Below, in pieces: positions 1 through 7,909 of a stretch of DNA of 64,000 bases. A program made the translations under genes and the position numbers. Each line of letters opens with the position of its first letter. Positions within the stretch are counted from its first letter, which is position 1. The notes under the pieces were generated by a model. That model worked only from the letters and a program-made list of their open reading frames with translations. It did not search any database and was not told the origin of the DNA. The stretch is from Corallococcus sp. NCRR. GTDB taxonomy: Bacteria > Myxococcota > Myxococcia > Myxococcales > Myxococcaceae. The DNA lies in assembly GCF_026965535.1 (NCBI RefSeq), contig NZ_CP114039.1, positions 6,014,001-6,078,000 of the forward strand. The letters run 5' to 3'.

Positions 1-191
1 TCGTGAGGAGAGGTTAGTCGAAGGTATAGTCTCCGTTCATTGCTTAGGGCGTAAATGTGGCGGATTTTGTGCGATGAGGGAATGTCTCCCCACGTGTTGA
101 GGCGGAAGTCGCGAAACATGCTTCGGAGTTGTGTGCTCTTGCCGTCGCCCTGTTCTCCGATGACAAAGAGGGCGCGCTCTATGTGAGGCAT
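1..191 (-). CDS. P-loop NTPase, N-terminal part (cut by window edge)
   Basis: The minus-strand frame starts at an ATG at 191 and stays open to the window edge, giving 63 codons. It begins MPHIERALFVIGEQGDGKST; GEQGDGKST is a Walker A loop at residues 12-20, so the product binds ATP or GTP. An AGGA Shine-Dalgarno sequence lies 6 nt before the ATG, and an in-frame stop lies farther upstream in the C/A-rich leader, which supports this start. The rest of the protein, including Walker B, is outside the window, so the exact class (AAA+, KAP, STAND or a phage-type ATPase) cannot be told. It lies downstream of the membrane protein at 318-785 on the same strand and may be co-transcribed with it. Codon use is less GC-rich than in the chromosomal neighbours, which suggests transfer. 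Confidence 0.6.
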   Translation of the reverse strand, partial: MPHIERALFVIGEQGDGKSTQLRSMFRDFRLNTWGDIPSSHKIRHIYALSNERRLYLRLTSPH

Positions 192-317
192 AGTTTTCCT
201 GGGTTGATTGACTGTTGGTTTGTGGCTTGTGGTTGTGTTGGGCGGTGGTTGTGGGGCTTTGTGTTGGGTTTACTTGCGGATTCATGAGTGACTGAATTGC
301 GCAGTCGTGGTTGTTTC

Positions 318-785
318 CTATACAGCGAGGACCATCGATGCTCGCAGCAGAAGATTAGGCATGGCAGTGGGCCAGACGCACACGAGAATGTAGCCGCCGG
401 TGGCCCCAACGAAGCCTACTAGCTTGCCGAATTCACCTTCATCGGAATCACCACGGGAGCCAAGGGCCAGCGGAATGGCAGCTCCAAAGCCAAATGCATA
501 CCACAGTGGCCACCATGCATCAGGGCGTGCGGATAGCGAAAGTTTTACGGCTGCCGCGACGATGGCGCCTTGAGTAGAGCAAAGAGCGAGGACTAGGGTG
601 ATTATAATCGCAGTCATCAGCGGGTTCTTCTGGTTGGGTTCGCTGGATTCGATGCTTGGAGACTGAGCAGGCTTTGGTGTGGCAGCCATTGCTATTGGCA
701 TGGCAGGCACGAGTGCGACTGCGATGAATCCACTATACAGCATGCCGAAAATATAGCCCTTGATGATGAACCAGATGAGTGACAT
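318..785 (-). CDS. Small multi-pass membrane protein, unknown function
   Basis: 155 aa with about four hydrophobic segments: residues 8-34, 57-80, 90-107 and 120-147. A Ser/Pro/Glu-rich loop (about 36-54) separates the first two. The family is not recognised. Base composition is visibly lower in GC than in the genes from 1082 rightward, and codons such as ATA and AGA occur. With the P-loop gene downstream this looks like part of an acquired island. A membrane protein next to an ATPase is a common layout in defence or transport modules, but nothing here identifies which. Confidence 0.65.
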   Translation of the reverse strand: MSLIWFIIKGYIFGMLYSGFIAVALVPAMPIAMAATPKPAQSPSIESSEPNQKNPLMTAIIITLVLALCSTQGAIVAAAVKLSLSARPDAWWPLWYAFGFGAAIPLALGSRGDSDEGEFGKLVGFVGATGGYILVCVWPTAMPNLLLRASMVLAV

Positions 786-1081
786 ACGCCTCCGCTAGGT
801 GTGTGACATCGACTCTATCAGGAAGGACTTTTGCTCGGGTGAGCTTCTGCCTTGAGCGAGCCGTGCGTTTCCTCTGGGGCCTAACTATCTTTCGCCAAGG
901 CTGCTGAGAGGCCGTGGGCTACTAACCTCATGCTGAGTTGGTTAGCCCGTACCTTCCGCGCCTCTTGGAGCATCCCGGACCTTTGAATGTCGAGGCGTCG
1001 TCCAAGCCCAAAAGGGCTCGAACGTATGCTTCTGGGCGAGGCCCTTTACGACCGGCAGAAATATTCCTATGATTCCAGAGC
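786..1081. other. Intergenic region without a supported gene
   Basis: Lower-GC spacer between the island-like genes and the protease gene. It contains an imperfect inverted repeat (GGGCT at 916-920 with TAACC at 923-927, against GGTTAGCCC at 940-948). A short open frame at about 988-1131 has no ribosome binding site or recognisable product. It presumably holds the promoter of the 318-785 gene. No tRNA or recombination site could be recognised. Confidence 0.4.
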
Positions 1082-2005
1082 CTACCTGACGGCGCTGAGG
1101 GTCCGGACCTGCGCGTTGATCCACGGGATGTAGTTGGAGACCCGCGTGTAGATGCCGGGCAGGCCTGCCCGCGCGCAGCCCACCCCGAAGCTCACGATGC
1201 CCTGGAGCACGTAGCCCTGGGCGCCTTTGACGACGAGCGGCCCGCCGCTGTCGCCCTGGCATGCGTCCTTGCCCCCTTGCGCATACCCGGCCCCGAACAT
1301 GGCGGCTTCGTCGATGACGATTCCTTGTGACCTGTAGCTGTTGGCGACGGTCTGATGCCCGAGGACAGGGACGCCCACCTGCAGCAGGATGCTGGATGTG
1401 TCGTAGCCCCCTTCCCGTGTCAGGCCCCAGCCCGCGACCGTCGCCATCGTGTTTTCAGCGACGCGCTCTCCGGAGGCTGGGAGGCAGACAGGGACGCGCG
1501 TGTTGCTGCCCGCGAGCTGGGCGGCCGGGTTGGGGCGCATGGCCGAGGACTGGCCGCAAGCCCCGGCGACGCTCGTGTCGAACTTGATGGGCTTGTCGAG
1601 CTTGAGGACGGCGATGTCGTTCAGCGTCGTGTCCGGATTGTACTGGGGGTGGTAGACGGCCACCGCCACCCGGGCCGTCACTTGCGTGGACGTGGGCCGG
1701 TAAAGGTCATGCGCCCCGGCGGACGCCGTGAGGTTGGAGTAGCCGTCGTAGATGCAATGGGCAGCAGTGAGGACGATATCACTCTCCTCCCGGGTCGCGC
1801 TCACCCGCACCAGGCTGCCCCCGCAGAAATGGCTGCCGTACTGCTGCAGGCTGACAATCCAGGGGTGGGAGTTCGGCCGGGCCTCGACGCCTCCGACGAT
1901 CTCCTGGTCCGCGTGACCCACTGTCTCGAAGGGGGCCTGCTCGGCCTCCGGACCACCGCACCCGAGAAGACCGACCGCGACGACGACTCCGCTCATGAAG
2001 CGCAT
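1082..2005 (-). CDS. Secreted trypsin-like serine protease (S1 family), lipoprotein
   Basis: 307 aa. The N-terminus MRFMSGVVVAVGLLGC is a lipoprotein signal with the lipobox Cys at residue 16. The mature chymotrypsin fold starts at IVGG (36-39). The catalytic triad is visible: His83 in TAAHC, Asp130 in NDIAVL, Ser253 in GDSGGP. Asp247, six residues before the Ser, is the S1-pocket Asp that gives trypsin-like cleavage after Arg/Lys in this family. The residue before IVGG is Glu, not Arg/Lys, so activation would need a different protease than trypsin itself. An AGGAG sequence 5 nt upstream fixes the start. Likely anchored at the cell surface, where a predator would use it on prey protein. Confidence 0.92.
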   Translation of the reverse strand: MRFMSGVVVAVGLLGCGGPEAEQAPFETVGHADQEIVGGVEARPNSHPWIVSLQQYGSHFCGGSLVRVSATREESDIVLTAAHCIYDGYSNLTASAGAHDLYRPTSTQVTARVAVAVYHPQYNPDTTLNDIAVLKLDKPIKFDTSVAGACGQSSAMRPNPAAQLAGSNTRVPVCLPASGERVAENTMATVAGWGLTREGGYDTSSILLQVGVPVLGHQTVANSYRSQGIVIDEAAMFGAGYAQGGKDACQGDSGGPLVVKGAQGYVLQGIVSFGVGCARAGLPGIYTRVSNYIPWINAQVRTLSAVR

Positions 2006-2078
2006 GCATGCTCCTGTTCAAGTGCGGAGCGGGACAGCAATCGACGTGCCGCGTTCATGTTCCCTGGCTGTTGCCCTG

Positions 2079-2096
2079 GACGTGCGACGGCACGTC
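2079..2096 (-). terminator. Stem-loop downstream of the FecR-like gene
   Basis: GACGTGC and GCACGTC pair perfectly (7 bp) around a GACG loop, in the spacer between the stop of the FecR-like gene (2148) and the start of the protease gene (2005). There is no T-run, so it may be a weak terminator or a leader hairpin. Confidence 0.35.
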
Positions 2097-2147
2097 GCCG
2101 TGTGACATGTCAGCGGAGGTGCATGACGCGTCAGCGGATGGCCAGAC

Positions 2148-3395
2148 TCAGGGGTCCATGGGGAGGAGCGCATCGCGCGCGAGGTCTCCGGAAGCCCCGC
2201 GCACCACCAGCCTGCGAGCCTTCTGGAACAGCGGCACGGGCGGCTCCTCCGCCACGTACACGCCCCAGTAGTACTCACCGGGAGCCAGGCCGGGCAGCAC
2301 CACCTGCTGGGGGCTGCCCTCGCGCACGATGACCGGCTGCCGCAGCTCGCGGTCGCGCGCGACGACCAGCCGGTAGCGTGGCTCACCGCCAGTGGACTGC
2401 CACGCGAAGACGAGCTCCTCGGAGGCAGCGCCCACCGGGACCTCGTGGCCATCGCGCGGCGTGACGAGCAGGCCCCGGGGCCGCTGGCGCTCCACGAAGA
2501 TGCGGCGAGCGAAGCCGGACTCGCCCGGCCGTCCAGCCTCATCCAGCGCGGACACGCGCCAGACGAACATGCCGGGCTCCGGTGGGACGAACGCGAAGTC
2601 CGATCCCTCCACCTGCGTGTCCACGATGCGCCGGGTGAAGCCCAGGTCACGCGCCACCTGCACCTGGTAGCTCCGGGCGCCATCCAGCGGCTTCCAGCTC
2701 AACGGGATGCGCAGCTCCGGGCGCCACGCGATGCGCGCGTCCACGCCCGGCGAGAGGCTGGTGGGGAAGGGCGAGCCATCGTGTTCGGCGTCCTCCAGGC
2801 CGCGCGCGACGTCCAGCCAGTTGCCGGCCTCGAGCGTGCGGCGGTGGATGCCTTCGGACAGCAGCAGCCGTCCGCGGGAGACGCTGAGGTGCATGCCACG
2901 CGCGGTGCGGGTGACGCGGAACTCCGTGGGGCCCGCGTGCGCTTCCACCGTGAGCGCCACCTGCCGTCCATTGTCGCCGCGGAGCACGAGCGGACCGTCG
3001 GGCAGCGCGTCTTCAGGCAGGAGCCCCCGCGCGGTCCCTGACTCCAGGGCGACCACCGAACCGCCGCCCTCTGGAGGCGCGGGCCGCTCCACCATCACCA
3101 CGGTGCGCTCCTCCAACTCGATGCGGCCACCGCCCCGAAGCTCGATGCGCGTGGACGCCTCCGGCCCGGTGCGCACCCAGTCGCCGGAGCGGAACGTGGC
3201 GCCCGCCTCGAACGGCTCCCAGTACGCGTTCGCCGTGCGCAGCGTTTCGACAGGGCCGCGCGCGACAGCACAGGTGGCCACGATGGCGGACAGCTCCCGC
3301 GACACGGTCTCCACCGCGCCCTCTTCCTCCGAGGTTCGCGAGCAGCCCGCGACCAAGAGAAGCAGGACGCACCCCCATGTGCCTCGACGTCTCAT
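2148..3395 (-). CDS. FecR-domain lipoprotein with fibronectin-like repeats
   Basis: 415 aa. The start at 3395 (MRRRGTWGCVLLLLVAGC) gives a lipoprotein signal and sits 2 nt after a GAGG ribosome binding site; the frame is open farther upstream but only as overlap with the kinase gene. After the lipobox Cys comes a FecR-type domain (about 50-200) with the usual sequence of a threshold phrase (GDWVRTG), an iron-sensor-like ELRGGGRIEL strand and a repeated beta layout. Two Ig/fibronectin-like domains follow (about 210-310 and 315-405), each with a YxVxVARD strand. FecR-domain proteins without a nearby sigma factor are common in myxobacteria as surface or peptidoglycan-associated proteins. It is third in the order PEGA lipoprotein, kinase, FecR-like, and probably belongs to one transcript. 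Confidence 0.8.
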   Translation of the reverse strand: MRRRGTWGCVLLLLVAGCSRTSEEEGAVETVSRELSAIVATCAVARGPVETLRTANAYWEPFEAGATFRSGDWVRTGPEASTRIELRGGGRIELEERTVVMVERPAPPEGGGSVVALESGTARGLLPEDALPDGPLVLRGDNGRQVALTVEAHAGPTEFRVTRTARGMHLSVSRGRLLLSEGIHRRTLEAGNWLDVARGLEDAEHDGSPFPTSLSPGVDARIAWRPELRIPLSWKPLDGARSYQVQVARDLGFTRRIVDTQVEGSDFAFVPPEPGMFVWRVSALDEAGRPGESGFARRIFVERQRPRGLLVTPRDGHEVPVGAASEELVFAWQSTGGEPRYRLVVARDRELRQPVIVREGSPQQVVLPGLAPGEYYWGVYVAEEPPVPLFQKARRLVVRGASGDLARDALLPMDP

Positions 3396-3448
3396 GCCCT
3401 CATCCCTACGGAAACCAATCGCCTGATGGATCGCCAGGGCCGCCGCGC

Positions 3449-5401
3449 TCATCGCACCCTCCAACCGGAAGGTGCCTTGCGCAGCTCCTCCTCCAGGAGC
3501 CGGAGCTGGACGCGCGTCGCGCTCCGCTCCGGTGCCGCCTCCAGCGCGGCGCGCAGATGCGCCATGGCCTCCGTGAGGTCCCCGCGCTGGGTGGCCTCCG
3601 CCGCCAGCCGCTCGAACGCATCCGCCAGCGCCGCCAGCCGTGAACGCACGCGCGGATCCTCGGGCCGCAGCGACCGCGCGGCCCGCAGCTGCGCCAGCGC
3701 CGTGTCCTCCCCCGCGCCCGACAGCTTCGCCACCGCGATGAACCGGTCCGCGCGAGTCAGGTGCTCGGCCAGCTCCGTCTCCCTCGCACGCAGAGGCCAC
3801 AGCAGCGCCGCGCCCGTCGCGCAGAGGACGGTGAACACCAGCGCGCTCCACCGCAGCGCCCTGCCATGCCGCGCGATCGCCAGCTTCGCGGCCACCGGAA
3901 TGCGCTGCTCCACGGCGGCGCGCCATCGGCGGTAGCGCGGGAACGCGTGCGGCCGGTCCTTGCCCCGCGCGGCGCCCATCAACACTTCCGTCTCACGGCG
4001 GCCCCGGTCCAGCGCGTCGCCGAACAGCTCGTGCATTGTCTGCACCAGGTCGAAGGGGGGCAGGGTGCTCCGCACGCGCTCCAACGCATGCCGCAGCACC
4101 TTGGCGCTGGGCGCCCGGGAGGACGGCTCCGGCGACGTGGCCCACTGCACCAGCCGCTCCAGCTCCGGCGTCACCTGGGGATTGAAGTGCGAAGGCTTCA
4201 ACAGCCCGGAAGGCCCCTCCGTGCCACCCGAGGCCTCCGAGGCCCGGTGCAGCGTGAGCAGCTCATAGAGCACCAGCCCCATGCCGTGGATGTCCCACGC
4301 GGGCTCCGGGCGCACTCCAGCGGCCTGCTCCGGCGCCATGTACGCGCGCTTGCCCACCACCAGCAGGTCATTCCCACTGGCGATGCTGGCGGACGCCACC
4401 CCCATGTCCACCAGCTTCACCTCGCCATGCAGCCCCACGAGCAGGTTGCCCGGGCTCACGTCCCGGTGCACCAGGTGCAGCGGGCGCCCGTCCAGGTCGC
4501 GCTGCCCATGCAGGTACTCCAGCGCCTTGCCCAGCTCGATGGCGATGGTCACCGCCAACGCCACCGGAGGCGGACGCCCGCGCCGCCGCAGCGCCTGCAC
4601 CAGGTCCGCGCCGTTGCGGCCGTGCACGTACTCCATGGCCATGAAGGGCCGGCCCGCCGCGCTGCCCACGTCGAACACCTGGATGACGTTGGGGTGCTGC
4701 AACGTGGCGCTCAGCCGTGCCTCGGTGAGGAACAGCTCCGACAGGCGAGGGTGCCGCGCGTACTCCTGGAACACCAGCTTGAGCGCCACCAGCTTGTCCA
4801 CGCCCTGCGCCATCGTGCGCCGGGCGAGGATGACCTCCGCCATGCCGCCCGCGCCCAGGCGCTGAAGCAACTGGTAGGGCCCGAACGCGTCGAACGGCCG
4901 CAGCCCGCCCTGCCACGCCTCCGGGTCGCGCGCGTGCAAGAGCTCCAGATGCGAATAGTCATTCAGCGCGGACGCGCCCTCCACCGTGGAGCGCGGCCGG
5001 ATGCCCACCGGCGTCGGCTCCTCCCGCCACGACTCCGCGTTCCCCCGCGGAGCATCGGCGGACGTGCTCGCGGCGGGAGCCCCCACCGCCGCGGGAGCCA
5101 TCGGCTCGCGAGCGCTCAGCGGCAGCGGGAGGCTGCCCGTGTCCAGCGCGACGAACTTCACGAAGTAGCCGCGCACCCAGCCGGACACGCCGTGCTCCAT
5201 CACCCGCACGCGGCCGGAGACCACGGGCCCGTCCCCCTGGAAGGCCACCTGGAGCGCGAACTCCGTCCCGATGGGCTGCGGCGTGTCCTCGGGGACGAAC
5301 AGGCCGTGCTCCGTCATGCTCTTCCACAGCCGCGCGCGAGACTCCGGCGCATCCGCGAACGGCAGCCGGAACAGCCGGCCCTTTCTCCTTGGCAGCTTCA
5401 C
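3449..5401 (-). CDS. Membrane Ser/Thr protein kinase with N-terminal PilZ-like domain
   Basis: 650 aa. Residues 1-95 resemble the PilZ-like domain that precedes many myxobacterial kinases, but I see no RxxxR c-di-GMP signature, so binding is doubtful. The kinase domain runs from about 175 to 445: glycine loop GAGGMAEV (183-190), Lys208, Glu227, catalytic loop HRDVSPGN (312-319, the myxobacterial form of HRDLKPxN) and APE (356-358). The metal-binding DFG is DMG (332-334), a tolerated change because the Asp is kept. One membrane helix (519-537) separates the cytoplasmic kinase from a helical, TPR-like tail (545-645) of the type seen outside the membrane. It lies between a PEGA lipoprotein and a FecR-like lipoprotein, which may be its partners in the envelope. 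Confidence 0.92.
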   Translation of the reverse strand: MKLPRRKGRLFRLPFADAPESRARLWKSMTEHGLFVPEDTPQPIGTEFALQVAFQGDGPVVSGRVRVMEHGVSGWVRGYFVKFVALDTGSLPLPLSAREPMAPAAVGAPAASTSADAPRGNAESWREEPTPVGIRPRSTVEGASALNDYSHLELLHARDPEAWQGGLRPFDAFGPYQLLQRLGAGGMAEVILARRTMAQGVDKLVALKLVFQEYARHPRLSELFLTEARLSATLQHPNVIQVFDVGSAAGRPFMAMEYVHGRNGADLVQALRRRGRPPPVALAVTIAIELGKALEYLHGQRDLDGRPLHLVHRDVSPGNLLVGLHGEVKLVDMGVASASIASGNDLLVVGKRAYMAPEQAAGVRPEPAWDIHGMGLVLYELLTLHRASEASGGTEGPSGLLKPSHFNPQVTPELERLVQWATSPEPSSRAPSAKVLRHALERVRSTLPPFDLVQTMHELFGDALDRGRRETEVLMGAARGKDRPHAFPRYRRWRAAVEQRIPVAAKLAIARHGRALRWSALVFTVLCATGAALLWPLRARETELAEHLTRADRFIAVAKLSGAGEDTALAQLRAARSLRPEDPRVRSRLAALADAFERLAAEATQRGDLTEAMAHLRAALEAAPERSATRVQLRLLEEELRKAPSGWRVR

Positions 5402-5441
5402 GCCTGTGCCTCCCCCCTTCGGATGGACGGTGCGCTTCGCG

Positions 5442-5834
5442 TCACGGCGAAGCGGTCAACGTCACCTGGATGGGCTCAGGCCGGTCGCCCACCATCACCT
5501 CGGCCCGCCACGTGTCGTGGCCCTCCAGCCGGACGCTCACCTGGTGGACCCCGGGCGAGAGCGGCAGCAGCGTCCCCAGGTGCCGCGCGAGCCCCATCGC
5601 GCGTCCGTCCACGAAGACGCGCGCGCGGTCCGGCATCACGTCCAGGCGCAGCCCCGTCGTCACCGGGCGCTCCGCGCGCACCCCGCGGGGCGCGGAAGGC
5701 ATCAGCGGGCGGATGGACTCCAACCGCAGGGCCGCCAGGGCCTCCACGTCCCGCGAGACAGGCGCGCGAGCAGCACAGGCGCAGGTGCCAGCCAGGAGCA
5801 GCGTGATGAGCAGACGTCTCGGATGCGGAGGCAT
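5442..5834 (-). CDS. PEGA-domain lipoprotein
   Basis: 130 aa. A lipoprotein signal ends at Cys18 or Cys20 (LLAGTCAC). Residues 62-128 form a PEGA-like surface domain: VMPDRARVFVDGRAMG, then LSPGVHQVSVRLEGHDT and a final hydrophobic strand. PEGA domains are small beta folds found in extracellular parts of bacterial kinases and surface proteins. It is the first gene of the minus-strand group, 40 bp before the kinase, and probably works with it in the envelope. Confidence 0.8.
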   Translation of the reverse strand: MPPHPRRLLITLLLAGTCACAARAPVSRDVEALAALRLESIRPLMPSAPRGVRAERPVTTGLRLDVMPDRARVFVDGRAMGLARHLGTLLPLSPGVHQVSVRLEGHDTWRAEVMVGDRPEPIQVTLTASP

Positions 5835-6183
5835 GACAGGGATTGGGCGCGAGCGCGGGGGCCGCCGTCAAGGCACCGGCCCCCGCGTCGCAATCGCTGT
5901 TTCCACCCGTACAAGCCGGTGAAACCAGCGCTCCCGGAGGTGTCTTCCGGACCCACCGGTCCGGGTCATTTTCCAGAGCGAAGATGCGATGTCTCCAGGT
6001 GGACGGATGGCCCCCCGTCCGTGCCGCGCGGCCCGGCGGGCGTGGGTGACGGTGCGTGTGTGTCACGCGACCTGGGAGGTGACTGGGTTTGAGAGGCATT
6101 GGACCCGGGTCCGGGTCCGGGTGGATCCACGCATGTCAGACGCCACCCGTAGCCTGCGACACGTCCCAGCCTGAATCCCACCC
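5835..6183. other. Divergent intergenic region with hairpin and short GGGTCC repeats
   Basis: This 349-bp spacer separates the minus-strand kinase operon from the plus-strand oxygenase cluster and should hold both promoters. It contains a perfect 7-bp stem (CCGGACC 5947-5953, CACC loop, GGTCCGG 5958-5964) followed by CATTTT. Near 6103-6122 lies a short tandem run of GGGTCC. I could not place convincing -35/-10 boxes. Confidence 0.45.
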
Positions 6184-7185
6184 ATGACGACCCGACATCC
6201 CATGCCCGCCACCGCGCCACGGACACCGGCCCCGTCCCTGCCACCGAGACCCTTCACCTCCGCGCGGGACGGCCTCGTGCGCCGTCAGCCTCAGCGCTTC
6301 GCGGACATCCGGCCGCTCAAGCTGGAGGACTTCGTGTCCGGGACGCCGCGTCAGCGGGAGTCCTTCGCGCGGCGGCTCGTCACCCACCTGTCCGAGCGCG
6401 GCTTCTTCTACCTGGAGCGCCCCGCGGCCTTCCTGGAGCGCCACGCCCTGGCGGGGATGTACGAGCGCTACGAGGCGACCTTCCAGCACGCGCTCCTGGC
6501 GCACCCGTACCTGCACGCGCTCCTGCCCGCGGCCACGGTGTTCGAGACGGGCTACAACGCCACCTGGTACCCGGAGTCGGCGGTGGTGCGGCAGCCCATC
6601 GAGGCCTTCATGGCCAAGCCCGCGACGTGGACGGTGTTCCGCCGCCGCCTGGTGCCGGAGCCGGTGCGGGAGCTGCTGGAGGCCTCGGAGGACGCGTACG
6701 ACGCCTGCCACGCCGTGGGCCTCGTGCTCCTGGAGGCGCTGGAGCTGGGCTACGGCCTGCGCCCCGGGGGGCTCACGCGCCTGTTCCGCCGCCGCACGGA
6801 AGGGGCGGTGCGGTTCGTGAAGTACCACGCGCCCAGCACCGCGCGGAAAAGACGGGAGGTGGTGGCGCACGCGTCGGAGCCGCACTCGGACAAGAGCTTC
6901 TTCACCTTCAACCTGGGCGAGTCCCGCCCGGGGCTGGTGTGGCTGGACGGGAACACGCCGCGCCTGATGCCCAACGACGCGGGGCACTGGCTCATCACCT
7001 CCGGCCGCTTCTCCGAAGGGCTGACGCGCGAGCTGGACGCGCCGGTGCGGGCGTTCCGGCACACGGTGCACAACGACGGCGAGCGCGTGGTCATCCTGGG
7101 CTTCGTGACGCCCGAGGGCGACCTGCACGACCTGCCGCTGGACGCGTGGCCCGCGCCGCCGCTCGCCGGAGGCGCCCGTGGCTGA
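6184..7185 (+). CDS. Isopenicillin-N-synthase-like 2-oxoglutarate/Fe(II) oxygenase
   Basis: 333 aa, close to the family's usual length. The iron ligands are visible as HSD (His234, Asp236) and His293 in FRHTVHN. Arg301 in RVVILGF sits where this family binds the 2-oxoglutarate carboxylate. The N-terminal part has the LSERGFFYLE strand typical of the IPNS/DIOX N-terminal domain. Such enzymes hydroxylate, desaturate or cyclise small molecules, using O2 and usually 2-oxoglutarate. It is the first of four tightly packed plus-strand genes; the next overlaps it by 8 nt. No clear Shine-Dalgarno precedes the ATG, and a later ATG at 6202 is possible. The substrate is unknown; by context it could be a sugar-containing or lipid intermediate. 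Confidence 0.85.
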   Translation: MTTRHPMPATAPRTPAPSLPPRPFTSARDGLVRRQPQRFADIRPLKLEDFVSGTPRQRESFARRLVTHLSERGFFYLERPAAFLERHALAGMYERYEATFQHALLAHPYLHALLPAATVFETGYNATWYPESAVVRQPIEAFMAKPATWTVFRRRLVPEPVRELLEASEDAYDACHAVGLVLLEALELGYGLRPGGLTRLFRRRTEGAVRFVKYHAPSTARKRREVVAHASEPHSDKSFFTFNLGESRPGLVWLDGNTPRLMPNDAGHWLITSGRFSEGLTRELDAPVRAFRHTVHNDGERVVILGFVTPEGDLHDLPLDAWPAPPLAGGARG

Positions 7186-7909
7186 GCTCGCGCGCGACGG
7201 ACGGGACGACGGACCGGAGCACGTCTTCTTCTCCCCGCATCCGGATGACGTGGCGCTGGGCGCGTACGCGAGCCTGCTCGGCGTGCCCCGGGGCATCGTG
7301 CCCACGCTCGTCACGGTCTTCTCCCAGAGCTGCTGGGAGTTCGTGCTGCCGGTGGACCCGTCGCGGGCCATGGCGGTGACGTCGCTGCGGATGGGCGAGG
7401 ACCGGAGGTTCGCCCGGGCGCACGGGCTGGACCTGGTGCACCTGGGCTTCCGCGACACCAGCCTGCGTGCACCGCCGGGGGGGCCCACCGAGGCGGAGGA
7501 GGCGCGGGCGGCGCTGGCCTCGCGCGTGATGCTGGCGCTGGGCGAGGTGCTGGCGAGCGTGTCTCCGGATGCCATCTGCTACGTGCCGCTGGGCATCTCC
7601 CACCACGTGGACCACCTGATGGTACGCGACGCGGTGCGGGCCCTGCGCGGCGGGCACAACGTCGTCTACTACGAGGACCTGCCGTACTCCGCGCACCACC
7701 TGGAGGATGAGATCGTCGACTACGCGTGGGCGCTCGGGCTGTCGCCCCGGTGCCTGGACGTGACGTCGCTGTGGTCCGCGAAGCTGCGCGGGCTGTCCTT
7801 CTACGCGAGCCAGCTGGAGCCCCAGACGCTGCCCGCGGTGGAGGCGCACGCGCGGCGGCTGGGCGCGGGCCGCGGGATGGCCGAACGCGTCTGGACGGTG
7901 GCGCCATGA
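7178..7909 (+). CDS. PIG-L/LmbE family deacetylase
   Basis: 243 aa. SPHPDDVALG (residues 19-28) is the zinc-binding PHPDD motif of the PIG-L family; the usual following Glu is Val here. The second zinc motif is SHHVDH (141-146). These enzymes remove an N-acetyl group from GlcNAc-like residues (GlcNAc-PI, GlcNAc-inositol, antibiotic sugars) or hydrolyse related amides. It overlaps the oxygenase by 8 nt and the glycosyltransferase by 4 nt (ATGA), so translation is coupled. Together they suggest a pathway that builds and trims an amino sugar conjugate. Confidence is high for the family and low for the substrate. Confidence 0.88.
   Translation: MAELARDGRDDGPEHVFFSPHPDDVALGAYASLLGVPRGIVPTLVTVFSQSCWEFVLPVDPSRAMAVTSLRMGEDRRFARAHGLDLVHLGFRDTSLRAPPGGPTEAEEARAALASRVMLALGEVLASVSPDAICYVPLGISHHVDHLMVRDAVRALRGGHNVVYYEDLPYSAHHLEDEIVDYAWALGLSPRCLDVTSLWSAKLRGLSFYASQLEPQTLPAVEAHARRLGAGRGMAERVWTVAP

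Noticed and set aside
1005-1030. tRNA-like GGGCTCGAAC stretch with an AGCCC/GGGCT hairpin
   Set aside because: It resembles a T-arm, but no anticodon arm, acceptor stem or D-arm can be drawn around it.
988-1131. Short plus-strand open frame beginning MSRRRPSPKGLERMLLGEAL
   Set aside because: No ribosome binding site, only about 47 codons, and the end overlaps the protease gene. Nothing recognisable.
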